Made by a program: the position numbers and the translations under genes. Below are positions 6,772-16,486 of a DNA stretch of 64,000 nucleotides, piece by piece (the stretch's first letter is position 1; each line of letters opens with the position of its first letter). The DNA is from Bowmanella dokdonensis (lineage in GTDB: Bacteria; Pseudomonadota; Gammaproteobacteria; Enterobacterales; Alteromonadaceae), in contig NZ_JAFKCV010000002.1 of NCBI RefSeq assembly GCF_017254865.1, forward strand, positions 415,837 through 479,836, read 5' to 3'. The notes under the pieces are model-generated. The model was not told the origin of the DNA. It was given only the letters and a program-made list of their open reading frames with translations, and ran no database searches.

Positions 6772-9291
6772 CTACAGCATCCTTCTGAGCAACTGACTGG
6801 TATTGAAAGACAGCAACCGCCAGCAGCTCAGGGCGCCCAGCAAGCCCACCACCAGCGCACCCACCAGGGGCGCCAGCAACCAGAAGTCCCAATGGAGCCT
6901 GGCCTGCATGTCGAAGACCCTTGTCTGCAGCAGATACAGGGCCAGTTCATTAGCCAGCGCTGCCATGGCACCGGCGACCAGGCCAATAATCAGAAACTCG
7001 AAGATCACACTGGCGCGGATCAGCCACCCCCTGGCTCCAAGCGTCCGCAAGATGGCCAGTTCCTGAAGGCGTTCATCCATACTGGACTGCACCTGCGCCA
7101 CCAGCACCAGGGATCCGGCGCACAGCACCAGCACCAGAATAAACTCCACCGCCAGGGACACCTGTTCGATAACCGAACGCAGTTGATTAATCCTTGCATC
7201 CACATCAAACAGGGTGACAGTAGGAAAAGGCGCCATCAGGCCGGCGAGTTTGGCCTTGTCCTGGCCGGGCAGATGGAAACTGGTGATATAGGTGGGTGAG
7301 AAACCTTGCATGGCTGCCGGTTCCAGGACAAAGAAAAAATTCGGCTGCATGGTTTGCCAGTTCACTTCCCGCAAACTGGTGACCTCGGCTTGCACCACTT
7401 CACTGCCGACATTAAAGGTCAGCAGATCGCCCAGTTTGATATCCAGCCTCTGCGCCACCTCGGTTTCTACGGATACCCTGGGGATCTCTCCCTGGCTGTC
7501 CCCATGCCAGCTACCTGCCACCACCCGGTTCTCGGTTTGCAGACGGTCGCTCCAGGTCAGGTTGGCCTCACGACCCAGACCCTGCCGCCCCCTGTTGTTG
7601 CTGTCTTCCTCTTTGCTCACATCGGTGCGGATGGTTTCCTCGTTGATGGCGGCAAAACGTCCACGGATGACCGGATAAAAAGTGTCCATCTGCACGCCAG
7701 CCTGTCCGAAATGGCGCTCAAGCTCCGGCAACTGCTGCTCGGTGATATTGATCATAAAGTAATTGGGCGTCCCCTGGGGCAGTTGATCACGCCATTGCTG
7801 GACCATGTCATTGCGCATTACCAGCACCACCAACAGCAGCATGATAGTGATGGCAAAGCTGATCAGCTGTACCGAGTTGTCCATGGCCCGGCGCTGGATC
7901 CTGGCCCAGGCCAGTTGCCAGGCACCCATTCTGCCCTGCCCCAGTCGCCTGCCCAGGGCTATCAGCCCGAAAGTCACCAGCAACAGCGCCAACACCAGCA
8001 CCAGCCCGGTACCCAGCAAAATGGCACTGATCTTCAGATTGCCGCTGTAAGCCCACATCAGCAGGAAAATTGCCACGCCGGCGGCCAGAAACTGAATAAT
8101 CCTGGAGCTGATGCCTGCCCCCAGATCACGCCTGAGCACCCGCAGGGGCGGCACCGAAAACAGCTTCATCAGGGGGTAAAGGGAAAACAACAGGGCGCAG
8201 ACCAGACCGGTAAACACCGCTATCAGAAAGGGCCGCCAGTGCCAGGCATCCAGGGCCACCGGGACACGCTCGGCAATGAGGCTGGCAATGACCTGCTGAA
8301 CCCCATAGCCGACCAGTGCACCCACCAGAATACCCAGCCCTGTGATAAACAGAATCTGTAACAGATATATACGCCGCACCAGAGACGCCGGAGCCCCCAG
8401 TGTCTTCATGATGGCCACAGGATCATAGTGACGGTGGCTGTAGCGCTGGGCGGCGACGGCGATGGAGACGGACGCCAGCACAATGGCCAGCAAACTGGCC
8501 AGCAGGAAATACTGCTCGGCCCGCTGCACCGAACGTCCCAGCGGGGAATCGTCATCCTTCACCGAACGCCAGTAGTGCAGTTCCCTGTCCAGTCGTGGTT
8601 CCAGCCACTGATGGTAATCCTCCAGAACACCGTCAGGGCCGGCGAACAGAATGTCATAATCGGTCCGGCTGCCAGGGCCTGTCACATGGGTCTTGTCCAA
8701 ATCCTGCAGATTCAGTAACACCTTTGGATCGCCGCCAAAGACACTGAACCCGCCGTCAGGCAATTCACTGATGATGCCACTGATGGTAAAGCTGGCATCA
8801 CCCACTTCCAGCTGCCCGCCGAGACTTGCGCCCAGGACCTGGAACAGTCTGGACTCCATCCAAACCTCTCCCAGGCCTGGCAGGGCGTCTGTTTCCCTGG
8901 CCGGGCCGAAGGGAACCTCGGCCACTTTGACTTTGCCCTTTAGCGGATAATGACCGTCTACGGCGCGCACATCGGCCAGCATCATCTGTTCACCGGCAAA
9001 GACCATGGAGCGCAGTTGCACCCGTTTGGCCACATCCAATCCAAGGGCCTTTGCCTGCTCCAGCCACTGTTCAGGGACGGGTTGATCAGAGCCCAGCAAC
9101 CGGTCGGCAGCCAGAAACTCAGCCGTCTTGTCGGTCAACGCCGTCTGCAGCCGCTCGCTGAACAAGGACAGGGACAACACCGCCGCCACTGACAAGACGA
9201 TGGCCAGCAGGATAACGGTCAGTTCCCCGCGACGGGCCTCGTGACGAAACAGGCGCCATGACAGGCGCAGCGATGCACTGTCAGCCCACAT
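6772..9291 (-). CDS. ybbP: FtsX-like ABC transporter permease YbbP
   Basis: The 839-aa protein has an N-terminal membrane helix (LTVILLAIVLSVAAVLSLSLFSERL), a large periplasmic domain, then two blocks of membrane helices of the FtsX/MacB type. This is the double-FtsX architecture of YbbP, partner of YbbA. Repeated FtsX signatures occur at ALRTLGA-like MKTLGAPASLVRRIYLLQ and ELAILRTLGARGWLIRASVIFEF. Its start overlaps the ATPase gene by 11 bases, indicating translational coupling. The ybbA-ybbP and tesA divergent order is the same as in E. coli. The transported substrate is not established; lipids or cyclic compounds have been proposed for relatives. Confidence 0.92.
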   Translation of the reverse strand: MWADSASLRLSWRLFRHEARRGELTVILLAIVLSVAAVLSLSLFSERLQTALTDKTAEFLAADRLLGSDQPVPEQWLEQAKALGLDVAKRVQLRSMVFAGEQMMLADVRAVDGHYPLKGKVKVAEVPFGPARETDALPGLGEVWMESRLFQVLGASLGGQLEVGDASFTISGIISELPDGGFSVFGGDPKVLLNLQDLDKTHVTGPGSRTDYDILFAGPDGVLEDYHQWLEPRLDRELHYWRSVKDDDSPLGRSVQRAEQYFLLASLLAIVLASVSIAVAAQRYSHRHYDPVAIMKTLGAPASLVRRIYLLQILFITGLGILVGALVGYGVQQVIASLIAERVPVALDAWHWRPFLIAVFTGLVCALLFSLYPLMKLFSVPPLRVLRRDLGAGISSRIIQFLAAGVAIFLLMWAYSGNLKISAILLGTGLVLVLALLLVTFGLIALGRRLGQGRMGAWQLAWARIQRRAMDNSVQLISFAITIMLLLVVLVMRNDMVQQWRDQLPQGTPNYFMINITEQQLPELERHFGQAGVQMDTFYPVIRGRFAAINEETIRTDVSKEEDSNNRGRQGLGREANLTWSDRLQTENRVVAGSWHGDSQGEIPRVSVETEVAQRLDIKLGDLLTFNVGSEVVQAEVTSLREVNWQTMQPNFFFVLEPAAMQGFSPTYITSFHLPGQDKAKLAGLMAPFPTVTLFDVDARINQLRSVIEQVSLAVEFILVLVLCAGSLVLVAQVQSSMDERLQELAILRTLGARGWLIRASVIFEFLIIGLVAGAMAALANELALYLLQTRVFDMQARLHWDFWLLAPLVGALVVGLLGALSCWRLLSFNTSQLLRRML

Positions 9292-9985
9292 GGCGCTTGG
9301 CCTCCGGTTGCTCGGTGGGTTGTGAGGTCTCGGTCAGGCTGCCCGCATGCATCTGCAACTGACGCTGACAGCGGCTGGCCAGTTCCGAATCATGGGTGAC
9401 GAGAATCAGGGTAGTGCCCAGTTCCCGGTTGAACCTGAACAGAAGGTTCTCAATTTTTTCGCCATTGGCGGCATCCAGATTGCCCGTGGGTTCATCGGCG
9501 AACAGGATTTTAGGCCGGGTAATAAAGGCGCGGGCGATAGCTACCCGTTGCTGTTCCCCGCCACTGAGCTGATTGGGATAATGGTTGCCCCTGTGACCCA
9601 GTCCGACTTGTTCCAACGCTTCCAGCGCTCTTTTCCGGGCATCCTTGAGTCCGTTGATTTCAGCCGGCAGCATAATGTTTTCCAGCGCAGTCAGACTCTG
9701 TACCAACATAAAACTCTGAAAGATAAAACCGACCTTTTCGCCGCGCAGTCTGGCCCGCTGCTCTTCATCCAACTTGTGAAGGGGCTGCCCGTCCACATAA
9801 ATCTCCCCTGAGCTGACTTCATCCAGTCCGGCGAGCAGGCCGAGCAGGGTGGATTTCCCCGAACCGGACGCACCGACGATGGCAACCGACTCAGCGGCCT
9901 TGACATCGAAGCTGATGGGCTGAAGGATCTGCAATTCACCTTCGCTGGTTGTCACAATTTTGGTGATGGCCTGTGTCTTTATCAT
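9281..9985 (-). CDS. ybbA: ABC transporter ATP-binding protein YbbA
   Basis: This is an ATPase of the LolD/MacB type. The Walker A is [14 protein letters not shown], the signature is [14 protein letters not shown], and Walker B is [12 protein letters not shown] followed by the switch VTHDSEL. Phrases such as GFIFQSFMLVQSLTALENIMLPAEI match E. coli YbbA. Starts at 10021, 10003 and 9985 are in frame. The last (MIKTQAITKIV) fits the family start best and reduces overlap with divergent tesA. Stop and ybbP start overlap by 11 bases, so the two make one transporter. Confidence 0.92.
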   Translation of the reverse strand: MIKTQAITKIVTTSEGELQILQPISFDVKAAESVAIVGASGSGKSTLLGLLAGLDEVSSGEIYVDGQPLHKLDEEQRARLRGEKVGFIFQSFMLVQSLTALENIMLPAEINGLKDARKRALEALEQVGLGHRGNHYPNQLSGGEQQRVAIARAFITRPKILFADEPTGNLDAANGEKIENLLFRFNRELGTTLILVTHDSELASRCQRQLQMHAGSLTETSQPTEQPEAKRHVG

Positions 9986-10004
9986 AGTCGGGGTAAGATT
10001 CATC

Positions 10005-10622
10005 GTGTTATCAGCTCTCAAGGTTATCCTATTCCTAATACCCCTGTTGTGCTTTTCAGATCAACTGAAGGCGCAGCAGGTCAAATTACTGGTGCTTGGC
10101 GACAGCCTAAGTGCTGCCTATGGCCTGAAGCAAGAGCAGGGCTGGGTGAGTTTGTTACAAAATGCGTGGCAGGATCAGGGCATCCAGGTAATCAACGGGG
10201 CTATCAGCGGCGAAACCACCGACGGTGGACTGGCCAGGCTGCCGAGACTGTTGGAACAGCATCAGCCCACACATCTGTTGATTGAGCTGGGGGGTAATGA
10301 TGGATTGCGTGGCTATCCTATTGACAAGCTCAGGGACAATATCGCCCGCATGATTGAACTGGCCCGCGCATCAGACGTGCAGGTGCTGCTGCAACAAATG
10401 CAGATCCCTACCAACTATGGCAAACGTTATACACAGATGTTTACCCAGGCCTACACAGAGCTGGCCGAACAGTATCAGGTGCCGCTGGTGCCCTTTCTGC
10501 TCGAAGAAGTGGCTCTGGATCCTCAATTGATGCAACAGGACAGGATCCATCCAAATTTGGCGGCCCAGGGCAAGATCGCCGATTTCATGCGCAGACAGCT
10601 CGAGCCGGTTATATTGCCCTAG
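10005..10622 (+). CDS. tesA: Periplasmic acyl-CoA thioesterase I / protease I / lysophospholipase L1 TesA
   Basis: This SGNH-fold esterase has a signal peptide (SALKVILFLIPLLCFSDQLKAQ). The nucleophile is in LVLGDSLSAAYG (Ser34 counting from GTG 10005), the oxyanion residues are in AISGETTDGGLARLP and ELGGNDGLRG, and the catalytic dyad is DRIHPN. The GTG at 10005 or the adjacent TTG at 10008 is the likely start, because longer in-frame versions extend into the divergent ybbA gene and put charged and polar residues before the signal peptide. The divergent arrangement with ybbAP is conserved with E. coli. Confidence 0.92.
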   Translation: MLSALKVILFLIPLLCFSDQLKAQQVKLLVLGDSLSAAYGLKQEQGWVSLLQNAWQDQGIQVINGAISGETTDGGLARLPRLLEQHQPTHLLIELGGNDGLRGYPIDKLRDNIARMIELARASDVQVLLQQMQIPTNYGKRYTQMFTQAYTELAEQYQVPLVPFLLEEVALDPQLMQQDRIHPNLAAQGKIADFMRRQLEPVILP

Positions 10623-10670
10623 TTCTGGTCTACAATAGTTCCAGGTAGCTCCATGACAGAGGGTATCAGG

Positions 10671-10850
10671 ATGGAAATAGGGTCAGCCGCAGGGGCCAAT
10701 GTACAAACCCTGCAACAACCGGCGCAGCCGTCGTCCCGACAGGAAATCCGCCAGGCCGATCAACAACAGCGCCAGGCGGAACTTGAAAATCAGCGCGCGG
10801 AGCCGGATCCGAATCAGCGGGTGGGCACCCAGATAGATACCCGCGCCTGA
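10671..10850 (+). CDS. Small Gln-rich protein of unknown function
   Basis: This is a possible 59-aa protein (MEIGSAAGANVQTL...) rich in Gln, Arg and Glu, with heptad-like spacing (QEIRQADQQQRQAELENQR), that ends in QIDTRA. The ATG at 10671 follows GAGG at 10660-10663; another in-frame ATG lies at 10653. It has no signal peptide or membrane segment. Many gammaproteobacteria have short proteins with this style of charged helix and an I-D-x-x-A end, so it may be real, but no family was recognised. Confidence 0.4.
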   Translation: MEIGSAAGANVQTLQQPAQPSSRQEIRQADQQQRQAELENQRAEPDPNQRVGTQIDTRA

Positions 10851-10947
10851 GCCAGGGGTGGCGGCGACAGCCGCAACTGCAATCCTTTTGATATTGATGG
10901 GAATTCGTTACACTTCGCGCTAACCGAATCTGGATGTTCTGGCCGAC

Positions 10948-11862
10948 TTGAAGTCAACTCTGCTTTCACTCAACCTGTTTATCTGGCTGCTGCTTGGCTC
11001 GCGAACGGTCTCGGCGGCCGAAACCCTGCTGGTTCTCTATCCGGACGTGCCCGCCCCCTATGCAGAGGTTTTTGAACAGATTATCGATGGTATCCGCCAG
11101 CAACATCCTGAATCTCTGGTACTGCAAAAAATCCGCGAAAGCGACGATCAGGACCGTCTTTTGCGGAACCTGAATGCCAGCGCACCCGACATGGTCATTG
11201 CCCTTGGCAAGCGGGGTTATGAAATTTCCCTTGCCCTGCCCACCTCCCTGCCGCTTGTCATAGGGGCACTGCCCCTCAGTCCCAACGGTTTACCCGGCAT
11301 CAGCCTGCTTGCCGATCCTGGGGTGCTCTTTCAGTCTCTGCGCCGCCTGGCGCCATCCATCAAGCGGGTGGCAGTGGTCTACACGCCAGGCAACGAGTGG
11401 TTAATGGACCTGGCTGAACAGCAAACGGAAAAACAGGGACTGACGCTGATTCGCGCACAGGTTGCGGACCTGAAGGAGGCGGTCAGTCGCTATGAATCGC
11501 TGCTTCCACAGCTGGACAGCGCAGAAGACGCCCTGTGGCTGCCCCTCGATCCGGTGACGGCCAACGAACAGGTGATCCTGCCCAGGCTGCTGCAGTACAG
11601 CTGGGACAATGACCTGGTGCTGTTCTCCAGCAAGCCTGTCCATGCCAAGCGCGGCGCCTTGTTTTCCACCTTTCCCAACCACCAGGAGTTGGGCCGTTCC
11701 CTCACGCTGATGGTGCAGGGCCTGTTGCACAAAAAGGCTGACCCCGAAGTCAGGCCCCTGAAGGAACTGAAGCTGGCTGTCAATCTGCGTACTGCTGCGC
11801 ATCTGGGCTTTGAGTACAACACTCAGCAGCAAAAAAACTTCAGCCTGACCTTTCCGGATTAG
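10948..11862 (+). CDS. Periplasmic binding protein (ABC_sub_bind family, PF04392-like)
   Basis: The 304-aa protein has a signal peptide (TLLSLNLFIWLLLGSRTVSAAE) and a two-lobe periplasmic binding fold. Its phrases are typical of PF04392, such as APDMVIALGKRGYEISLAL, KRVAVVYTPGNEW and the C-terminal LKLAVNLRTAAHLGFEY. Translation appears to begin at a TTG (10948), since no ATG or GTG precedes the signal sequence. No permease or ATPase gene is nearby. Instead, a sensor kinase follows after 8 bases and a TonB-dependent receptor after that. It may therefore present a ligand to the kinase or the receptor instead of serving a normal ABC importer. Confidence 0.8.
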   Translation: MKSTLLSLNLFIWLLLGSRTVSAAETLLVLYPDVPAPYAEVFEQIIDGIRQQHPESLVLQKIRESDDQDRLLRNLNASAPDMVIALGKRGYEISLALPTSLPLVIGALPLSPNGLPGISLLADPGVLFQSLRRLAPSIKRVAVVYTPGNEWLMDLAEQQTEKQGLTLIRAQVADLKEAVSRYESLLPQLDSAEDALWLPLDPVTANEQVILPRLLQYSWDNDLVLFSSKPVHAKRGALFSTFPNHQELGRSLTLMVQGLLHKKADPEVRPLKELKLAVNLRTAAHLGFEYNTQQQKNFSLTFPD

Positions 11863-11870
11863 GAGGGATA

Positions 11871-13442
11871 ATGCCGCTGCCCTTTTTATTTTCGCTCAAC
11901 CAACAATCCTTCCGACGACAGTTGCTCACCTATATCATCGCCGGCGTGGTCCTGCTGGTGATTATTTCCAGCCTGCTGACCAGTTGGCAAACCAGCAGCC
12001 AAACCCGTTCAATGATGACCCGTAATGCGAGCCAGATGGTCAAGGCTCTGGCCGAACAATCGGTTCTGGCCCTGCTGACGGAGAGTCCTGAGAACGCCGA
12101 TACCGCATTGCAGCAGGTCCTGGAATTTCCCGATGTGGTGGCTGCAGGCCTGCTTACCCAGGATCAAAGACTGTTGACATGGCGGGGGAACCCGGCCGAC
12201 ATGGGATATTTTACTGAGCGAAACTGGTCAGGATCGGCCAGTGACATCAGCATGGATACCAACGGCGATCTCTGGTACCTGGTACACAAGGTCAGTATTG
12301 ACGAAGATGGGGTGGACAATCCCCTGCAACTGACCACTCAGGACCAGCAGACGCTGGGTTATGCCCTGCTGGTTTTCAGTCAGGAGTATCTGAATCAGCT
12401 CAACAGCAGGATTTTCACCAGTATCGCTGTCACGGGCTGCCTGGCCATTCTGGTAATGTACCTGGTCATCAGCGGCGTGATTGGCCGTCTGCTGTTGCCG
12501 CTGCAGGCCCTTTCACGGGTCATGGGCCAGTCCCATCAAAGTGGTGAACACCTGCAGGCTGAAGTGGAAGGAGCCAAGGAAATTCGTCGCATGGCGGAGT
12601 CCTATAACGCTATGATGACGACTCTGGATGAGCAGGATGAGCGCCTTCGGCACCACAATGAGGAACTGGAGGCCAAAGTAAGGATCCGTACCCGTGAACT
12701 GACCCAAGCCAGGGACGCAGCCCTCAGTTCAAACCGGCACAAATCTGAATTCCTGGCCAATATGACCCACGAGCTGCGTACCCCCATCCAGTCGATCATC
12801 GGCTATGTAGACCTGGTCAGGGAACAAACCCAACTAGCCGGTCTGCCACATCTGCAGGAGGATCTGGACAGGGTAAACCGCAATGCGGAGAGATTACTGG
12901 GCATGATCAACTGCGTATTGGATCTGGCCAAGATAGAGGCCGGCAGGATGGAGGTCAGGCTGAGCAGTATCCATCTGTATGACCTGCTCAGGGACATAGA
13001 GGAGACGGTCTTGCCGCTGTTGCCCTCGGGCAACAACCGGCTCGATATAGTCACTCCCGCAACAGACAGACTGATAAGGGTGGATGCTGAAAAGCTTTTC
13101 CAGGTTCTGATCAACCTGCTAAGCAATGCCTGTAAGTTTACCCGTGACGGACTGATCCGACTCAGCACCGAGTATCAGCCCGGCAAGCTGACTTTCAAGG
13201 TGCAGGACACCGGGATCGGTATCGAAAAAGACAAGCAGGACAGTATCTTTGACCAGTTCCGGCAACTGGACAGCGGCGAGAACCGACAGTTTTCCGGCAC
13301 AGGGTTAGGGCTGGCCATTTCCCGGCAGTTTACCCTGCTGATGGGCGGCACGCTGAGCGTGCAAAGCCAACCCGGCCGGGGAGCCACCTTCACACTGGAG
13401 CTGCCGGTATCCTCCGCAGACTATATTTCAGCCAGAAACTGA
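11871..13442 (+). CDS. Membrane sensor histidine kinase
   Basis: The 523-aa protein has membrane helix 1 (about residues 18-38), a periplasmic CHASE-like sensor of about 140 residues, helix 2 (about 182-206) and a HAMP region. A coiled coil (LDEQDERLRHHNEELEAKVRIRTRELTQ) leads into HisKA with His300 (FLANMTHELRTPIQSIIG). The HATPase_c domain has NLLSNACKFT, DTGIGIEKDKQDSIFDQF and GTGLGLAIS. There is no attached receiver and no response regulator gene beside it, so its output partner is elsewhere. It begins 8 bases after the binding-protein gene and precedes a TonB receptor gene, which suggests ligand-controlled uptake. Confidence 0.88.
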   Translation: MPLPFLFSLNQQSFRRQLLTYIIAGVVLLVIISSLLTSWQTSSQTRSMMTRNASQMVKALAEQSVLALLTESPENADTALQQVLEFPDVVAAGLLTQDQRLLTWRGNPADMGYFTERNWSGSASDISMDTNGDLWYLVHKVSIDEDGVDNPLQLTTQDQQTLGYALLVFSQEYLNQLNSRIFTSIAVTGCLAILVMYLVISGVIGRLLLPLQALSRVMGQSHQSGEHLQAEVEGAKEIRRMAESYNAMMTTLDEQDERLRHHNEELEAKVRIRTRELTQARDAALSSNRHKSEFLANMTHELRTPIQSIIGYVDLVREQTQLAGLPHLQEDLDRVNRNAERLLGMINCVLDLAKIEAGRMEVRLSSIHLYDLLRDIEETVLPLLPSGNNRLDIVTPATDRLIRVDAEKLFQVLINLLSNACKFTRDGLIRLSTEYQPGKLTFKVQDTGIGIEKDKQDSIFDQFRQLDSGENRQFSGTGLGLAISRQFTLLMGGTLSVQSQPGRGATFTLELPVSSADYISARN

Positions 13443-13550
13443 AAGTGAAGCGATTGATTATTTTAACTTTTTCCGTTTTTTTGCTTGTCAGCCCAAGAAC
13501 AGCACATAAACTGGAATGGTAGCATTGAAACCACTGAGGTTCCCTGATCC

Positions 13551-15674
13551 ATGTCTATGCTGAAGTTTACGTCCCTTGGCCCAATGCAGGCAGGGTTATC
13601 CCTGCTGATGGTATCCTTATGTCTGCCACTGTCGGCCTCGGAACAGTTCCAGCAGGATGGGACCGACATGATGGACTTTTATGGCGATGTGGAGTTTGTC
13701 AGTATCGCCACAGGTACGCAGAAGCCCCTTAATAAAGCTCCGGCTGTTGCCTCTGTCATTACTGCGGCAGAAATAGCCGCCAGTGGAGCCCGCTCGTTGG
13801 CTGAATTGCTACAGGCGGTTCCCGGCGTCCATGTGGCTCACTCGTCCCAACTGATGGCTCCCAAGTTCATCATCCGTGGCATTGCCAGCACCTTCAATGC
13901 CCAGACCCTGGTATTGATCGACGGTGTCCCCATCTCCTCACTGGTGAGGGGAGACAGGCACACCGTCTGGGGCCATTTCCCGGTGCAATCCATCCAGCGG
14001 ATTGAAGTATTGCGGGGACCTGGCTCGGCAATCTACGGAGCCGATGCCTTTGCCGGAGTGGTTAATATCATTACCAAGACCTCGGCTGACATTGACAGAA
14101 CCCGCGCCGGGGCAGGCGCAGGCAGTTTCAACAGCCGCGATGCCTGGCTGAATACCAAAGCAAGCCTGGGTGAGCTTTCCGTGGGCCTGTCACTCGAATA
14201 CCTGACCACTGCAGGGCATGGTGAATTCATCCACCACGATGCGCAGACCAATCTGGATCTGCTCGGTCTGGCACCGCCTGCATCATTGGCACCTGGTCCG
14301 GTCAGCACGGGTTATGAGGGAATGGATGTGCGCCTTTCTGCAAGCTACCGGGATCTGGAAGTAAAATGGAGTTATCAGGACAGGGATGATGTAGGTACCG
14401 GGCAGGGCATAGCATTTGCTCTGGATCCGGAAGGCCGGCTCGGTGGTGAACGCTCCTTGTTTCAAGTTCGCCTGCAGGATCTGCTGGAAACCGAACATCA
14501 CAAGGTAGATCTCAGTGTCAGTCATTATCGCTCCTCACAGAATATCGAGCAGAACCTGATCCTGCTCCCGCCGGGCACCTTCTTTGGCGCTTATCCGGAA
14601 GGCCTGATCGGTAACCCCGCCTGGCAGGAGCGTACCAGCGGCCTGAAGCTTAGCGGTGACTATGCCAGGCTGAACGGACATCAGATCTTATGGGGACTCG
14701 GATATCGGGTGGAAGAAGTGTATTCCGTATTTGAAAGTAAAAACTTTAATGCCGACTTCAGCCCCAAAGGAGCCATAGTCGACGTATCAGGCACCGACGA
14801 AGCATTCCTCCCCACTGCCAGGCGGGAAAATGCTTTTGCATTCGTTCAGGACGAATACCGACTCAGTCCTGACTGGGCTCTGACCGCCGGCCTGCGTTAT
14901 GATCATTATTCTGATTTTGGCGATACATTTAACCCCAGACTGGCACTGGTCTGGGCAACCACTTTGAAACTGACCACCAAATTCCTGTACGGGCGGGCGT
15001 TCCGGGCACCGGCTTTTGCCGAGACAGAGGTTATCAATAATCCTGTAGCGTTGGGCAACCCTGCCCTTGCTCCGGAAGTGATCGATACACTCGAGTTGGC
15101 CTTCAACTATCAGCAAAGCGCAATGGTCGACTTGTACCTCAATCTCTATCTTTTTGAGGCCAGTGATTTGATCAGCTTCGTCCCGGATGATAAGGCCAAC
15201 ACCGCCACAGCACAGAATTTCTCCGAAGTCTCGGGCCTTGGTGCTGAGCTGGAGAGCCGGCTGCGGTGGTCGGAAAATCTGGACGCCGTCATCAATCTTA
15301 GCTGGCAACATACCGAAGACAGCGCCACTGACTCCCCTCTCGCCGGGGCCCCGAGTGTGCAGGCCTTCGCCAGGCTTAATTGGAAGTTTGCCGACCACTG
15401 GACACTCTATTCATCGGTCAACTTTGTAGGGGAGCGAAAGCGCGGTTACCTGGATTACCGGAAAGATCTGGAGGGTTATGTAGATGTGGCGCTAACCCTG
15501 CACTATCAGGTGACGGAGCAGACCAGGCTGACTCTGCGGGCGGATAATCTGCTCAGTGATAATATCCGCGAAACCAGCGAGGGCCCTTCTCTCACCTCGC
15601 CGGGCATAGATATTCCAGGGGATATTCCGCAAGCCGGCAGAGCCTGGTTTGCCAGCCTGGAACACCGATTTTGA
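13551..15674 (+). CDS. TonB-dependent outer-membrane receptor
   Basis: The 707-aa protein has a signal peptide, a plug domain (residues about 55-170 with APAVASVITAAEIAASGARSLAELLQAVPGVHV and IEVLRGPGSAIYGADAFAGVVNIITK) and a large beta-barrel. The last strand ends in Phe (FASLEHRF), as outer-membrane barrels require. Strand features such as LRYDHYSDFGDTFNPRLALVW and YGRAFRAPAFAE are typical of siderophore/colicin receptors. The substrate is unknown. It follows the binding-protein and kinase genes in the same direction after a 108-base gap, which probably holds its own promoter. Confidence 0.93.
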   Translation: MSMLKFTSLGPMQAGLSLLMVSLCLPLSASEQFQQDGTDMMDFYGDVEFVSIATGTQKPLNKAPAVASVITAAEIAASGARSLAELLQAVPGVHVAHSSQLMAPKFIIRGIASTFNAQTLVLIDGVPISSLVRGDRHTVWGHFPVQSIQRIEVLRGPGSAIYGADAFAGVVNIITKTSADIDRTRAGAGAGSFNSRDAWLNTKASLGELSVGLSLEYLTTAGHGEFIHHDAQTNLDLLGLAPPASLAPGPVSTGYEGMDVRLSASYRDLEVKWSYQDRDDVGTGQGIAFALDPEGRLGGERSLFQVRLQDLLETEHHKVDLSVSHYRSSQNIEQNLILLPPGTFFGAYPEGLIGNPAWQERTSGLKLSGDYARLNGHQILWGLGYRVEEVYSVFESKNFNADFSPKGAIVDVSGTDEAFLPTARRENAFAFVQDEYRLSPDWALTAGLRYDHYSDFGDTFNPRLALVWATTLKLTTKFLYGRAFRAPAFAETEVINNPVALGNPALAPEVIDTLELAFNYQQSAMVDLYLNLYLFEASDLISFVPDDKANTATAQNFSEVSGLGAELESRLRWSENLDAVINLSWQHTEDSATDSPLAGAPSVQAFARLNWKFADHWTLYSSVNFVGERKRGYLDYRKDLEGYVDVALTLHYQVTEQTRLTLRADNLLSDNIRETSEGPSLTSPGIDIPGDIPQAGRAWFASLEHRF

Positions 15675-15694
15675 ACCTCATACCCGTATAGGCC

Positions 15695-16486
15695 CTACCA
15701 TTCTCTTGGCGGGGGTCCCTGATAGTCTATCTCTTCACAACGAACCGGCAGAAAAGTGCCTGGCGGCCGTTGCAGGGTATCCAGGTAGCAGGGCAACATG
15801 CCAGCAGAAAACAAAAGGGTGCAATAAAGCCCAAACTGCCGAGCATCGAAGCCCAAGTCTGCTGCCAGGCCCGCATAGATGGCAATGATATTCATGCCAA
15901 ACTGCTTGTTGCGGATGAAATGCTTCTCCACCTCCAGGGCTAGCTGCAGATATGGTCCGTCGGCCAGGTCCAGCTCACGGGCAAACGCCAAAACGTGGGG
16001 GATTCGTTCATCCACCCCTATCAGGGGGCGTCCATAGCCGTAGATAATACGATTCTGATCCACCTCATGATCGATGATGTCAGCCAGCTCTTTCCCCTGC
16101 AGTAACTGCTGCCTGGCACGGAGCAGGAAATCGATACCGCCCATGGCCGGTTTCACCCCATAGATGTCTGCTTCGGTCAGGCTGTTAGCGCCACAAAGTG
16201 CCAGCACGGCACTGGAGCGGGCCGAGCCGGCCAGCGAAGCTACCCTGTTGCACCAGATGCGCGGATCAGGATAACTGGTGCTGACCCAGATAAAGTTCAG
16301 CAATCTCATTTGTTTGTTATCAAACCGTCGTCCCGTCACACCTAACAGGAACAACTCCAGCCACTGCAGATCCTTCAGATCATGATGCAGATCCTGGCCA
16401 CGAAATACTGCTCTCTTGCCCAAAAATGCCAATCCCATGGCTGTATCAAATTTGTCTGCGTATTGCTCAAGTGGACTGTCACTCAT
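15695..16486 (-). CDS. Citrate-synthase-superfamily protein with altered catalytic motifs (operon gene 3)
   Basis: The 263-aa protein resembles the large-domain and C-terminal part of citrate synthase or citryl-CoA lyase. It has DPRIWCNRVASLAGSARSSAVLALCGA, then YGYGRPLIGVDERIPHVLAFARELDLADGPYLQLALEVE where citrate synthases have G-F/Y-G-H. NIIAIYAGLAADLGF sits where the N-x-D-x-Y-S-G motif is expected, and LPVRCEEIDYQGPPPREW forms the C-terminus. The His of the G-x-G-H motif reads Arg and the Asp of the later motif is not seen, so normal citrate synthase chemistry is doubtful. ATG 16486 is favoured by GGAGG 7 bases upstream and overlaps the preceding gene by 8 bases. Confidence 0.7.
   Translation of the reverse strand: MSDSPLEQYADKFDTAMGLAFLGKRAVFRGQDLHHDLKDLQWLELFLLGVTGRRFDNKQMRLLNFIWVSTSYPDPRIWCNRVASLAGSARSSAVLALCGANSLTEADIYGVKPAMGGIDFLLRARQQLLQGKELADIIDHEVDQNRIIYGYGRPLIGVDERIPHVLAFARELDLADGPYLQLALEVEKHFIRNKQFGMNIIAIYAGLAADLGFDARQFGLYCTLLFSAGMLPCYLDTLQRPPGTFLPVRCEEIDYQGPPPREW

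Noticed and set aside
7306-8361. Long plus-strand open frame, Gln/His-rich
   Set aside because: It is antisense to ybbP and reflects its codon use.
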